A stretch of DNA of 64,000 bases from Nigrospora sphaerica (GCA_018287875.1 JAGVVL010000009.1:1922001-1986000), one strand, 5' to 3'. Positions 10,916 through 23,700 are shown, counted from the first letter of the stretch. The notes: generated from the letters alone by a model not told the origin. Numbers and translations are program-made.

Positions 10916-12621
10916 GATCGTGGGAGGCTTTGGCCTGCCTGAAATTGCCCGCGTAGGATGGGTGCCGGGGAGGTGGTGTTGTTTGCTCGTCTCGATACAA
11001 GGCGCAGCTGTGATGGTGGGTGTGATATAAGTTGTTCTCGGTGGCTGGGGAAGCTTTCAAGGAATGCCAAAGTTGAACAGGAGGGTAATGGCTCTCATCG
11101 AGATGCGGAGAGACATCTATGTCGTCCCGCAATGCGAGTGCGAGAGGAATTGGGTGTAGCTGCGGCGGCTCGAGTTTGTGGAAGCGAGATGACTCGGGGG
11201 GATGTGGTTGGGGGTAGGGTAGGAGGAGGCAATTCATTGTAAACATCATCGAGGGGGGCTCAGGACTAACCTATATACCCCGTGCTACGGCATCCCACTC
11301 TGGCGGCGAGCCCGTCGAAACCCAGGCCGTGGCCATGCCTATCTGGTCGAACCGTCTTCGCCTGATCTTATCCGAACGATTCTCCGGCGTAGTTTCCCCT
11401 TATTCTCTTCTGTTCCGCCTGCCATAGATCTGCAGAGAGTCGAAAGATAACCGCAAAATCGGGGTATATTAGTGGGAACTGTGGGTTCAAGCTCTCCATG
11501 CGAGGGCGTGTGCATGTATGCGTGTGCGTGCGCCCGTGTGCATGTGCGTGCAAGCAGCGCCGGCGGAGAGGGGGAAACGCCCGCCAAGAAGCCAGAGGTA
11601 GAGGCAAAATGAGCCAGATGCAGCTCCGGTTGCGCCTGCAGGCCGTGACCGGGCAGGTTGGGCAGACACGATGCCCGTGACGCCCAAGACGCCCGCCGAG
11701 GACGCGTGATGCAGCTGGCCATCGAGATTCCAGCCCGTAGGCAAGGAGGAATCTGGATGCTGAAAAAGCTCCGAGGTCGAATTGACACGAAGGTCGCGGG
11801 ACGAGAACCGCCTGAAAAGCTCCGGGGCGTCAGCCAGGCGACGGGGGGGCGCATCCATCGTGGCCTTTCTCCCCAATGCACTTGCTGCCTTGACTACTTC
11901 GTACACCTACTTGTCACCTCTCAGTCAAATCCCCAACGCGCTCACACCAACTTCTCCACCCCGTCCCAACTGCCCTGGCATGGATGACTTACCAGGGTCG
12001 AAGTTTTCGTGGGGGAGCTCGGGGGTGAACGAGGCAATGACATCAGGTTGGGGTCGCCCCCACTGTCAAGATTCAAAAACCCCCCATTTGCCCCAAAGAT
12101 GATGGTGTAGCCAAGCTGCCATCTATTGCGGCCAGCACTCCGTCGCCGCGCTCGGTCTGGGAAAACATCGGACGCGCGTTGCACGGCCAGCATAAGTGAT
12201 GCAACTCGCAGCTGGACGCGTATAGTCGGGTATGGTAGATCAAACCGGGAACACCACGCGCCAGAGGACCTCCCACAGCCTGGCAGTTCCGCCCATCCCG
12301 TGGCGCCTCCCATGACAGCCGGGGGCCCCTGGCCATCCTGACGCCCGGAGGAGAGGACAGCTCCATCCGGGCATTCGCAGGCCGTACGCTCACCGACCCT
12401 TTTCTGCGGCCGAACGAGGCATGGGTCTTCAGGAGCCCTGCAGAACATTCATGAAGTACGCGTACGTGAGGGTGCGGCACGGCAATCACCTGCACGTGCT
12501 CCGTCGCAGCGCGAGGCAACGAGGGGCAATTCGGGGCTCGGTCTTACGGGGCCCGGTCAACGCACCCGGCGGTTGAGGTGTAGGACGAGCCTTCGCCTTC
12601 GCCTTCAGGATGGCGCCCGCG

Positions 12622-12648
<27 letters not shown>
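12622..12648. repeat. Homopolymer A tract (about 27 nt)
   Basis: Uninterrupted A run in intergenic DNA. On the plus strand it is not preceded by a recognisable retroposed coding sequence. Confidence 0.9.
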
Positions 12649-12652
<4 letters not shown>

Positions 12653-14144
12653 CGTCTCCCAGCCGCTCTCTTCGGCCGTCGAGCGTGGGGGAAGTCTTGC
12701 CACCGAGTAAGACTCAAGTTTGCTGTAATTGTGAGTACGAGCTTGGGGGGAGGGGAGGGGGGAGCAGTTGGACGACAGGACGTCGACGAGCGAAAGAAAA
12801 ACGGGTATGCGTACCCTGAATCGGTCGACACCACCGACTCAGACCCTAGGTGCATTCGCACCCCCTAACTCCCCCAGAACTCGAGTGGCGCTGATGAGTG
12901 GGTTGTGGACGTGCTTGGGATGGATGTGCTGGGGTTCCGCTCCACGATGTGTGCGACCTGGCGATGCAGGGCTGCCCGTCTGTTTGCCATGGCACCAATT
13001 ACACCAGGCTTGCGAAGCCAGTTCCATAATGCCTACATAAACTGCCATTGGTTCTCAACCAATCATGTCTTCCCGGCGGCCTCAATCGATAGATACAAGG
13101 GTGGCACCCGCATTCGAGAACCAAACCAACAAAGCATCGTTAGCACACGGGGTGAAACGTTCAGGATAAGGGAACTGTTTCACGCCGCAGGCGGCAAAAT
13201 CTCAGGGTGCTAGCGGGTTTACGCCGGCCTCGGAATGGACGCATCTGGCTTGTGACGGTTTCTTTCACGGCCGCGTCCTGAGCCGCAGCCCGTCAAGGAG
13301 GGCACTGGAGGGTTTGAAGCTTATTCGACAGAAGCTTCGTCGTGTCTGGAGTGGAGTGCCCATGTCAGCCAAGCCGGCCGCACCCACAATGGTGATGACG
13401 AACTGCAGGTACGGCACCCTCTTTGCCGCTTCACCTGCTGCCCGTCTTCTGCCAACCCCTCCCGTTGTTGCGGGAATCGACCGAGGACCCTGCTGATCCC
13501 CGGAAGGCCGAATCGATCCCGAAAGCGAGCCTCGCACATTTACGCTGCACGCGTTCGGCTGCTCGGTCGGGCTAAGGCTAAGGAATGCCCTTTGTCGTCT
13601 GAACAGACATGAAGCGGCGGGGCCCACTGCTTGCCGGTAGCCGTTCGCTTGCCCCCGTCAGCCAAGTTCGTCGGCCTGCGCTGCTTAGGAGCACCGCCGG
13701 CCGCTTCTGAGTTTCCAAGAATAAGCTCACCAAGCTCAGTAGAACTACGGATTCGGCTCAGCAAGGGCTTCGCCAGGGGCCCTCAGCGAGCCGGTGCTTC
13801 TTCACAGTTGATCGTCCGGTGGCTCTTTGACCAATAACGGGGCACGTTAGGCATGCCGACGGTGCCGAAGCGCGTGGCGGTGCTGCAGTCGCATGGACGG
13901 CGACGAGCCCTCCTGTCGCTACGAGAGAGGGACCTGTTATGGATGTCCACACGCGTTCGGTACGTGGGGGGAAGGAGTGCCGGCCTTGCGACGGAAAGTC
14001 GGATTGAAAGTTTACTTAACTAGGTAGGTACTTGAGCAATTATGTATCGGCTGGGCAGGGGGGGGCTTGTTACATTCATACAGCCATGGCTTAAGAGACG
14101 TCGTCATCCATGCATACTTACCTCCTCCTACTATGGGCAGAGTC

Positions 14145-14162
14145 CCTAGGTATATACCTAGG
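14145..14162. repeat. Perfect 18-bp palindrome CCTAGGTATATACCTAGG
   Basis: The sequence equals its own reverse complement. It is the longest example here of a TACCTAGGTA-like motif family that recurs in intergenic parts of the window. Confidence 0.85.
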
Positions 14163-15025
14163 TAGATCTTGAGGCCGCCGCAGCCTTTTGCCGTCTCGTC
14201 AGGGGGCGCGCTGGGGATCGGGCTGGTGGAACGGGCGATGCAGTCGGTATCGGTACTACAGACGCCGTGCTAACTCTACTTCAGTTGGCAGGAGAAAAAA
14301 AATAGAGAGATTGGCGACCCCTGTAAGGCGGACAGCCGAGTTCCATGAAGGAGGGCGCAAGGGATATCCGTGCGACCTAACCATCATGGATCATACCTGG
14401 CATGGTTACAACGCCACGGGCGGCCGCCGTACCTACCCCATAAGTATTTCTTCCGTAATATGGCGTCCCATCGTCAGGACGGACCAGGCCTGAAGCGGAT
14501 GCCTGCCCAGCCGCCGGCCATCGTGGAACTCGCCCAATCGCACTAGGTCGACCGCCTGCTTCGCCGCTACTAGGACTAACCAAGTCGTTTTGCTTCAACA
14601 TCGCGCCACTGCCCACCAAGAATTCTCGGTCCTTATTTCCCAGGTGGCCCTAAAACGGAAATCAAGCGGGAAGCCTGCTTTCTTGGCATCGATCCATTCA
14701 GCTGGGCCCAGCACTGTTCATCTCCGACCTGCTATTGCGATACATATCTGCTTGCATTCGCCAGCGCGTTCCGTTCGACGTTTTTGCTGTTTTCGCTTCC
14801 GCTTGCCATTGATGCGTACTAAAAGAGCCGCGCCGCCTTGATATTTGGTAAAGCGCAGGCTGCAAGACGGCATCCCTTTCGTTGTCTTAGCTCTCTGCAA
14901 TTTACAGCCCTTCTTCCCCGGCTTGCTGCCGTCTGACATCATCCACACCCTCGCCCACCTTTCCGTCCCTCCTCACGACCCAGCGCCAAGCGACCAGTTC
15001 GCCGAGAATACCTGAGACGCTCGCC

Positions 15026-16525
15026 ATGAGATTTGTCTCAACCCTGGCGACGGGAGCGCTGCTGGCCTCCCAGGCCCACGCTCAAGTCGTTCAGTGGGAC
15101 ATCAACAAAGATGCACGGCCCGCCGCCAGGCTGCGGAAGCGCCAAGGCAAGACATTCGAGCAAACCATCAGCAACGATCTCAATCGCGGCGGCTACTTTG
15201 CCACCGTTTCCATGGGCACGCCGCCCCAGAAACTGACATTGCAGCTGGACACGGGCTCAAGTGACATCTGGGTGCCCTCCAGCGATGCGAGAGTCTGCTC
15301 GGCGTCGTCGTCCCCGTCGGGCACGCGAGGAGGCGATGGCGCCAGCGACGACGACCAGGGATGCAACCTAGGTTCCTTTAACTATCAGAATTCGGAGACC
15401 TTCCAGGTCATTAACGAGAACTTCGATATTTCCTACGTCGACGGCAGCTTCGCCAAGGGCGCCTATTTCACCGACGACTTCACCATTGGCGGCGCAAGCC
15501 TCACCAACATGACAATGGGTCTGGGCGCCAGCACAGACATACCTTACGGTTTGGTCGGCGTGGGTTACGCGCTCAACGAGGCCATCGTCTCCAACACGCG
15601 CGAGGCGTCGTCGGCCTATGCCAACCTGCCCGTCCAGTTGATGAACGAGGGCCTGATCCCCACCACGGCCTACAGCCTGTGGCTCAACGACCTGGACGCC
15701 AGCAAGGGCCAGATCCTGTTTGGCGGCGTCGATACGAAAAAGTATGAGGGCGAGATGAAGGCCATTGATGTGCTCGAGTCGCAGCCCGGTCTCTTTACGT
15801 CTTTTGAGGTCACCATGACGTCGCTGACGGCCAAATCGCCCTCCGGTACCGACGTTCTGGGCTCGGACGAGTTTGCCCTGCCCGTGGTTTTGGACTCGGG
15901 CACCACGCTTAGCTACCTGCCGACAGCGCTCGCCGTGCAGGTCTGGAAGGAGGTCGGGGCCGTCTACCTCCAAACCGACCAGAACGCCTTCATTCCCTGC
16001 GACATGCAAAACAGCCCGGGAACCTTTGAGTTCGGCTTCGGGGGCCCCAACGGCCCCAGGATCAGCGTGGACATGACGGAACTGGTACTGCCGCTTGGCG
16101 ATGTTGGCGAGCGGGGGCCGGCGTTCCCGTCGGGCAAGTATGCAGGCCGGGAAGCGTGCCAGTTCGGCATCCAGAACTACACCAGTGAGCCCTACCTGCT
16201 GGGCGACACGTTCCTGCGCTCGGCGTACGTCGTGTACGACCTCGAGAACAACCAGATCGGCCTCGCCAAGACCGACTTCAACTCGACCGAGAGCAACATT
16301 GTGCCCTTCGCCGGCAAGAAAGCCCCGATCCCCAGTGCGACCGTGGTCCAGAACCAGGTCAAGGCGACGGCCGGGGCCAGTGGCTCCATGGTGGAGCCGA
16401 AGTACGCCGCCAGCAGCGGTTTCTCGAGCGCCGCCGCGGTGCTTCCTGCCTTGGGACGGGCCCAGGTGGGTTTGATGAGCATCGCGATGTTGGTGGCGCT
16501 GGCAGGCAGCGGGCTGCTTGTATAG
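15026..16525 (+). CDS. Secreted, probably GPI-anchored aspartic protease (pepsin family A1, yapsin/candidapepsin-like)
   Basis: Single exon, 499 aa. It starts with a signal peptide (MRFVSTLATGALLASQAHA) and a short propeptide ending in a dibasic site (RLRKRQ, residues 36-40), which suggests Kex2-type maturation. The two catalytic aspartates are D75 in DTGSS and D290 in DSGTT. The FDISYVDGS segment (residues 133-141) is the flap region. Late motifs FGIQNYT and YLLGDTFLRSAYVVYDLENNQIGLA are typical of A1 enzymes. The region after about residue 415 is a Ser/Ala-rich linker, followed by a hydrophobic C-terminus (MSIAMLVALAGSGLLV) fitting a GPI-attachment signal. A1 enzymes of this type act at the cell surface on proteins or wall precursors. 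The insertion at residues 91-113 (SASSSPSGTRGGDGASDDD) resembles the acidic loop insert of yapsins. Confidence 0.95.
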   Translation: MRFVSTLATGALLASQAHAQVVQWDINKDARPAARLRKRQGKTFEQTISNDLNRGGYFATVSMGTPPQKLTLQLDTGSSDIWVPSSDARVCSASSSPSGTRGGDGASDDDQGCNLGSFNYQNSETFQVINENFDISYVDGSFAKGAYFTDDFTIGGASLTNMTMGLGASTDIPYGLVGVGYALNEAIVSNTREASSAYANLPVQLMNEGLIPTTAYSLWLNDLDASKGQILFGGVDTKKYEGEMKAIDVLESQPGLFTSFEVTMTSLTAKSPSGTDVLGSDEFALPVVLDSGTTLSYLPTALAVQVWKEVGAVYLQTDQNAFIPCDMQNSPGTFEFGFGGPNGPRISVDMTELVLPLGDVGERGPAFPSGKYAGREACQFGIQNYTSEPYLLGDTFLRSAYVVYDLENNQIGLAKTDFNSTESNIVPFAGKKAPIPSATVVQNQVKATAGASGSMVEPKYAASSGFSSAAAVLPALGRAQVGLMSIAMLVALAGSGLLV

Positions 16526-17500
16526 CCATGGATTTCTTGTTTTATACCGTATATTATTACCGGCGGGGAGAGAAGGCACTTGGCATGCGTTACAGGTGAA
16601 CGGGGTCATATTTAGCGTTTTGGCGGGACGAGTCTGGCGTTCGCCGGTTCCGGCATTTACATGCGGTTTACTGCTTTCCTTTTACTTCCTTTTTTCTCCC
16701 TGTACCACCATTCGCCCCTTGCTCCCGTACGGATTAGCATGACTATGTATCCTTTATTACTGATGATGCGTTGCCCGGAACCATCACCAATGATGGATCC
16801 GGACCATTCCGGACGATACTTCCGCTTCGCACCATAGGCGTCAATCAATGTTTAGCTACCTGGACGAATACCTCTTACTCCGGGGGCCCCGTCCACCTTG
16901 CTTCCGTGTGTCCGCCGCGGCGCCACGGTCGTACACGCGGCGTTGGGATCCCTGCAGGCAACCAGTTCGGCTACGTCCCGATTGCCTGCGTCCCGCGGGC
17001 GGCGGGATGGAACGGTACGGGAAAGTTACGGAGGAGGTCAAAAGCTGCGATGCCGAGTGGTTGCCGGCGAATGCCATCAGGCCAATCCGATCTACAATCC
17101 GTGCGGCGGCCCGGCGAGGGGCGGGTACCTGGGCAGGTCGTCGCTAGTCACGCACTGGCTGCCAACTAACGGGTAGAGCCTATGGGAGTCCCGTCCCACG
17201 GACCTGGGATGTCCCTAGGTACATAAGCTGCTTGCTACCCGCTAATCAGGGCGGCCCAGGCGCCAGCGGGCTATCGATTCGCCGATAACACCCCGTCCCC
17301 CAGAAAAATTCTGGGAAAGCGATTTTGCGGTGGTGGTGCGACACGATATCGTGGTGCATCCCGTCCCACGTCCCCAGAGTCGATGCGATCGCGAGTTTCG
17401 GGCGGCCCAGCAGACACACGCCCGCTCTTACGTCCCTGCCCAAGTTAGGCACCCGTTGTCGTCGTCGTTCCCTCTATTTGCGCCGCCGCCCTTGCCCAGC
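16526..17500. other. Intergenic between protease and mitochondrial EF-G genes
   Basis: No gene seen. It holds the 3' region of the protease gene and the presumed promoter of the EF-G gene. A CCCTAGGTAC motif lies at 17213-17222. Confidence 0.4.
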
Positions 17501-20063
17501 ATGCGGACTCCCAGAGCCGTGGCCAGTCTGGCCGACGGCCGCCTGTTGACGTCGAAGTGCACTACGCGTTTCATGGGCATTGCCACCCCGGCGGCCGCCG
17601 GATCCGCGCCGCAGCCGCTGCAGTTTCGCTTCCGCCAGGCCCCCATGCAGATCCAGGGCCGCCGCTACTTCAACGTGTCCCGGTCCCGGTCCGCCGCCGT
17701 CGTCGGGGGTAACGCCGCCGCCGCCGCGCTGCGCAAGGCCGCGGCCGACGCCGCCTCGCTGACCCCCGAGGGCGTCTTCGCCAAGATGAGCCCCGAGGAG
17801 AAGCATCGCCTGTCGAGGGTGCGTAACATCGGCATCGCCGCCCACATCGACAGCGGAAAGACCACCGTCACCGAGCGCGTCCTCTTCTACACCGGCCGCA
17901 TCAAGGCCATCCATGAGGTGCGCGGCAAGGACAGTGTCGGCGCCAAGATGGACTCGATGGACCTCGAGCGCGAGAAGGGTATCACCATCCAGTCCGCCGC
18001 CACCTTCTGCGACTGGAAAAAGGTGGAGGACGGCAAGGAGGAGACGTACCACATCAACCTGATCGACACCCCCGGCCATATCGACTTCACCATCGAGGTC
18101 GAGCGCGCCCTGCGCGTGCTGGACGGCGCCGTCATGATCCTCTGCGCCGTCAGTGGTGTCCAGTCGCAGACTATCACCGTCGACCGGCAGATGAAGCGGT
18201 ACGACGTCCCCCGTATTAGCTTCGTCAACAAGATGGACCGCATGGGTGCCAACCCCTGGAAGGCCGTGGAGCAGATCAACAGCAAGCTCAAGATCCCCGC
18301 CGCCGCCATTCAGGTGCCCATTGGTGTGGAGGACCAGTTCAAGGGCGTCGTGGACCTGATTGACCGCAAGGCCATCTACACCGAGGGCCCAAAGGGAATC
18401 ACCGTCCGCGTCACCGAGGAGATCCCCGCCGATCTCAAGGACCTGGTCGAGGAGAAGCGGCAGGTGCTCATCGAGAAGCTTGCCGACGTCGACGATGAGA
18501 TTGCCGAGATCTTCCTCGAGGAGCAGACGCCCACGCCTCTCCAGATTAAGGCCGCCATTCGGAGGGCGACGACTGCCCGCAAGTTCACGCCCGTCATGAT
18601 GGGCTCGGCCCTGGCCGACAAGGCCATCCAGCCCATGCTCGACGCCGTGTGCGACTTCCTGCCGCAACCCGCCGACGTCACCAACGTGGCTCTGGACAAG
18701 TCCAAGGGCGAGGCGCAGACGAAGCTGGTGCCCTACAACTCGCTGCCCTTTGTCGGCCTGGCCTTCAAGCTCGAGGAGAACAACTACGGCCAGCTCACCT
18801 ACATCCGGGTCTACCAGGGTACCCTGCGCAAGGGCACGTACCTGTTCAACTCGCGCAACGACAAGAAGGTGCGGATTCCCCGCATCGTGCGCATGCACTC
18901 CAACGAGATGGAGGACGTCGACGAGATCGGCGCCGGCGAGATCTGCGCCGTCTTCGGCGTCGAGTGCGCGTCGGGCGACACCTTCACCGACGGCAACCTG
19001 CCCTACACCATGTCATCCATGTTCGTGCCTGACGCCGTCATGTCGCTGTCCATCAAGCCCAAGAAGAGCACCGACGCCGACAACTTCTCCAAGGCCATGA
19101 ACCGCTTCCAGCGCGAGGACCCCACCTTCCGGCTCTTCGTCGACGACGAGAGCGAGGAGACCATCATCTCGGGCATGGGTGAGCTGCACCTCGAGATCTA
19201 CGTCGAGCGCCTGCGCCGCGAGTACCGGGTCGAGTGTATCACGGGCCAGCCGCGCGTCGCCTACCGCGAGACCATCACGCGCCGCGCCGACTTTGACTAC
19301 CTGCTCCGCCGCCAGACGGGCGGCCCCGGCGACTACGCCCGCGTCGCCGGCTGGATCGAGCCCAACCCCGACGACGCAGAGAAGAACGACTTCAGCAACC
19401 AGATCGTGGGCGGCGTCATCCCCGACAAGTTCATCTCGGCCGTTGGCAAGGGCTTCGAGGTGGCCTGCGAAAAGGGCCCGCTGCTGGGCCACAAGGTCAT
19501 CGGCACGCGCATGGCCATCAACGACGGCGCCACGCACGTTACCGACTCGTCCGATTTCGCCTTCAGCCTCGCCGCCCAGATGGCCTTCCGCAAGGTCTTC
19601 GACGACGCCGGCGGCGTCGTGCTCGAGCCCCTCATGAAGACGAGCATCATGGCCCCCTCCGAGTTCCAGGGCGCTGTCCTGCAGCTCATGAACAAGCGCA
19701 ACGCCACCATCATCGACACCGAGATCGGCGCCGAGGACTTCACTCTCATCTGCGATTGCAGCCTCAACGCCATGTTCGGCTTCTCGAGTCAGCTGCGCGC
19801 CGCCACCCAGGGCAAGGGCGAGTTCAGCATGGAGTTTAGCCACTACGCCGCCGCCCCGCCGCACCTGCAGTATGTTTCCCCCCTCCCCCTTCCCCCCTTT
19901 TTTACTTTTCCTTATTCTCTCCCCCATCTTTTTCCTTTTCGCGTCACTACTAGCCCTACGCCCAGACGGTCGAATCTGTTGCTAACCACGTTATTCCCAC
20001 AACTACAGGAAGGAACTCGTCGCCAAGTACCAAAAGGAACTCGAGGCCAAGCGCACCAAATAA
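17501..20063 (+). CDS. MEF1: Mitochondrial translation elongation factor G (mEF-G1)
   Basis: Exons 17501-19869 and 20009-20063; the 139-nt intron runs GTATGT...CTACAG and interrupts the final helix, giving 807 aa. EF-G translocates the ribosome on mitochondrial mRNA using GTP. GTPase motifs are all present: AHIDSGKTT (residues 114-122), a switch region with [23 protein letters not shown], and GSAL. The domain IV and V signatures follow ([40 protein letters not shown]). The ATG at 17501 opens an Arg/Ala/Ser-rich, acid-poor leader of about 60-100 residues containing RRYFNVS, as expected for a mitochondrial presequence. The frame is open upstream to 17330 but has no earlier ATG. The last exon encodes [17 protein letters not shown]. 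The gene converges on the dynamin-like gene, with 671 bp between the stop codons. Confidence 0.97.
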
Positions 20064-20734
20064 GCGGCCCCTCACCCAGGCCGGGGGGGCGTGTCCGACT
20101 GGCCATGCCCACCCACTATAACCGCGTCCCGGTCGAGAGCTCCCTCGTCTCTGCGACCCTGGGGAATGTGGTGTCTCAAAACCCAGATACTACCGTCTGA
20201 GCGCTGTGCCGGGGCCCACGAAGGCCCCGATGCCATGAATATGATGCCGTGACATTGTCACAATGTACTAGCAATGCGAATGTAGAACATAGAAGCCGTA
20301 TGTAGGTTGGGGCTGCAAAACTGTATATAGCGCGATGTAACGGGGCATTTGCACCCGCCAAAGGGTTTAAAGAAACCAGCGCGGTGCCCGGTATAGAAAT
20401 TACGACTCACTCTTCTCTACATGTGTGCCAGAGACCAAGAGTGGCCTGCGAACAGTCCCTCATTGCAGAATTATCCTTTGTCCATTGCTACGCCGGTATA
20501 GCTAACGCCCTCTGCCCAGCAACACAAGATGCCGCATCGTAGCTGTTATCATCTCTGAAAACTCATACAACCAACCATCTGAGCCGCCGTTCATATCCAG
20601 CAGCCTCATCCAAAGCTTTTTGAAGAATCCCTCGGGCAACTTCTGCACACTGATCTCGCATCGTGTTGGCCATCCATTTGGCCCATATCAAGCACTCAAG
20701 TGGTCATGTCATGTGTCGTTCAAAACGTCACTCT
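20064..20734. other. Convergent 3' intergenic region
   Basis: Shared 3' region of the EF-G and dynamin-like genes. No gene or RNA is recognised. Moderately AT-rich relative to the flanking coding DNA. Confidence 0.4.
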
Positions 20735-23700
20735 CTACACACCAACATCATCCGCCGAGGAGTCTGCCTCCGAGTCCTCATGGGGCGTACCATACTGGAA
20801 CTGCGCAGCCGCTGCGTCGTTCCAGATAGGGAGGCTCTCGATCTTCGCCTTGGCATGAAGGAGGTTCTCCTTCTCCTTCTTGAGCGCCCGGCGCTTCTCG
20901 GCGGCCCGTATATCTTCTTCCATAAGACCGTCGAAGACGTCCTTATCTTCCCAAATGTCAGTAAATACACTTCTACCCTCGTCATCGGCCACGAGACTTG
21001 GGACTTTTGACTCACCGGGGTTATTGCGGAGACCCAGCTTCTCCTCCATGAAATCGTCCAAGCTTTGATCCCGCACCGACCTGAAGAGGCACGAATTGAT
21101 GAGCATGCCGGCGCTGTCGACGAAGCGGTCCGCTGCGGTCTGGTAGTAACCGCGCACATACGCCGCTACACCGATCTCGCCGCTGAACGCGTCGGGTTCA
21201 AGCCGCCCTGCGAGCTCGTTTATCTTGCGCTTGTTAGATGCCATTTCCGGGTCCAGCTCGCCCCCAGCCACAAGCTTTGCAGCTTCCAGTCTTTTAACGG
21301 CGCGGATACCCGAGATAACATCGTACTCCGCGGCCCGGTTTCGCTTGAACGTCTCCTCGTTGATGGTGTATAGCCTATACGTCTCGGCTTCGTACAGCTT
21401 GCGCAGATCGGCCTGCTGCTTGCTGCCATTGTGCTCGCAAAATTCCTCCAAGTAACTCAGGGACGACCGGAAGATCTGCCGTTCTCGCATGCCCATCAGC
21501 GAGTGCTGCCATTTTCCGCGTCAGCGTGTGGTTCAAAGCTTTTTCGCTAGGTGCAGCCAGAAGAAAGGAAGGCCAAGGCCAAAACAGTACGGTGCGCATG
21601 AAGATCGGATGGATTTCCATGGTACTGCAAAAATGTAGTACACCCGTGGAAAAGAGATAAAAACAAAGATAAGTGAAGGGTCTCCTACCTCGAGGACCTG
21701 CTTAAACATGGTGCCCAACAAGGCTATCGTCGCGGCGATGTACGCCTCAAAAGGTTCTTTCCACCGCTGGATGGACCGGAGGGCAAGAGCCTCATGTATC
21801 CTCAACTCAACGGCATCAGGGACGCCGGGCTTTGCCATGTCCTGCATTTCGCGCCGTATGCCGGCAAGCGACAGTATTTCTTGCTTGAAGATTCCGAGCG
21901 GTGTAATTAGCCCCCTCTCCCGACCACGCGTTCCGAACTTTTCACTGGCTGGGGTGAAGAGCAAAGGCTCCTCCTGCAACTTGGTTGGCGTGGCTCTGGC
22001 GTTTGCCTCTCGCTTCTTGTACGGCGGCATCTGCCCCACCGGTGTAGCACTGAGAGGCTGCTTGCGCTTTGAAGGAACAGTGGATTTGCTTGGCGTGGGC
22101 ACTGGCTCGTCATCTTCCGAGTCTTCGATCGTGATGGCGGACTCTGTATCCTGGTTCTCGTTGTTCGTGCCCCTAATGCTCTTCGCAGTCTCTCTCTTGT
22201 CCGAAGGATCTGTCAAAATCACAGTAGGCTTGAGCTTCCGGATGGACTCCTGGAAGTGTCGCGTAACCTGAGACCAATGCGCTTGGAAATTCTTCTCATC
22301 GATACCTCTCTTTGTGCACAAGAGGAACTCCTTGATAGCCTGGCGTAGCTCGTACTCTACGTTCAGAGGGAGCTCAGGCAAAGCCCTGAGCTGCTCTGCC
22401 AGGTTATCAAGATGTGTGTCAATCTTGTTCTTGATCGAGGGAAGCCTGCAAGAGCAAGCGTGTCAGCTCCGCCTCCGCAAAACCCGAATAAGACAACCAT
22501 CGCCATAAGCACTTACTTCTTCTGAAAGTCGCTGGCAAGCAACTCTGTGACGAATTTGGTGAGTAGTTGAACACCCGTTCGGTGTTGAGCCGATTCGAGG
22601 GCCACAGGCCACGTGCTCCCATTTTCACCACGAAAGAAGGATCGTTCCCATTCATCATCGAGTTCGCGGTTTGGGCCTCGCGCAGTGACGAAGTAACCAT
22701 GTCCGAGTTGGTACTTCTTGCCGTCCAGTATAGGTTGCCACTGGGACACGTTATCCATACCTGGAGGAAGAAGGTCCGCTTTCGTGATGACTCCGGCCGT
22801 CCGATGGATGGCACGCGCCTTGCGAATCATTGCATATGAAATGGATAGCTCCGGGTCCGCACTCATCGGAAGTGCCCACAGAATGGTTGCACGCTCGCGC
22901 TTCAGGTACATGCGCGTCAGATTCTCCACCACCTTGACAACATAGTCATCTTTGGGGTCACCCGGGGAACAGAAGACTCCTAGAACTCCGCCATTAGCCT
23001 TGCTTTAATGAAGGCAACAGCCCGTAGTTCCGTTTACCTGGCAAATCGTAGAAGCTAATGTCTGGAAGGTTCGGGCCTTTGATCTCGACGGCAATGATAT
23101 TGGGGGAGAACTGCACTTCAGTTGTGTCGATGGCCTCAGACAAAGATGTGTGGCCCACGGTTAATCCCGTACCATCAGGGACGAACTGCTCCGAGTTTTT
23201 GCTCGGATTCAGAATAGCCACTTGAGCCCACCTGAAAACATCATCGTAATCAGTGTTTTCTCGAACCGTCATGAAAGGCTTCGACTCTCTCTGTGGCCTC
23301 TTCACCCAGGGGTAGAACGGGGTGCGAGCCGTGACTTTGCGCCTCGAAATGATGGTCCCTGGAGGTGGGGATTCGTAGGTGTAGTCTTTGTAGAGCGATA
23401 TGGTCAATGCCTGCGGCTCGTCGCTGGCCGAGAAACGAAAGTGGAAGGGACATCTGGTACAGACGCCACCACTCCGAGGCAAGCTAATGCCCGCCAATGC
23501 CGACATCAGGGATGACTTTCCTGCGCTCTGGTCGCCCATAATGACCAACTCTGGCAGCTCGGCGACGTTGGATATATCGATCTGCTGAAGGGTGGCAAGG
23601 ACGTCGATGAACTGTTTCTGGTCTTTGCCAATATCCGCAAACGACTGGCTTACAAACTGGTTCCTGTCCATGGCAGCCCTGGCGCGGTCTTGGTGATCCA

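Larger units (their letters stand above)
10916..15025. other. Gene-poor region with simple-sequence tracts
   Basis: No gene is supported across 4.1 kb. It contains a GTGCGTGTG-type purine/pyrimidine alternating tract near 11510-11550, a poly-A run, and CCTAGGTA-type palindromes near 14020-14166. The last 200 bp, C/T-rich (14900-15000), probably form the promoter and leader of the protease gene. Confidence 0.4.

Noticed and set aside
15368..16609. 413-codon antisense ORF across the aspartic protease gene
   Set aside because: Same artefact; no start context or motif.
17474..18898. 474-codon antisense ORF across the EF-G gene
   Set aside because: Codon-bias shadow: rich in Asp/Leu/Val/Gly, no domain, and fully covered by an unambiguous gene.
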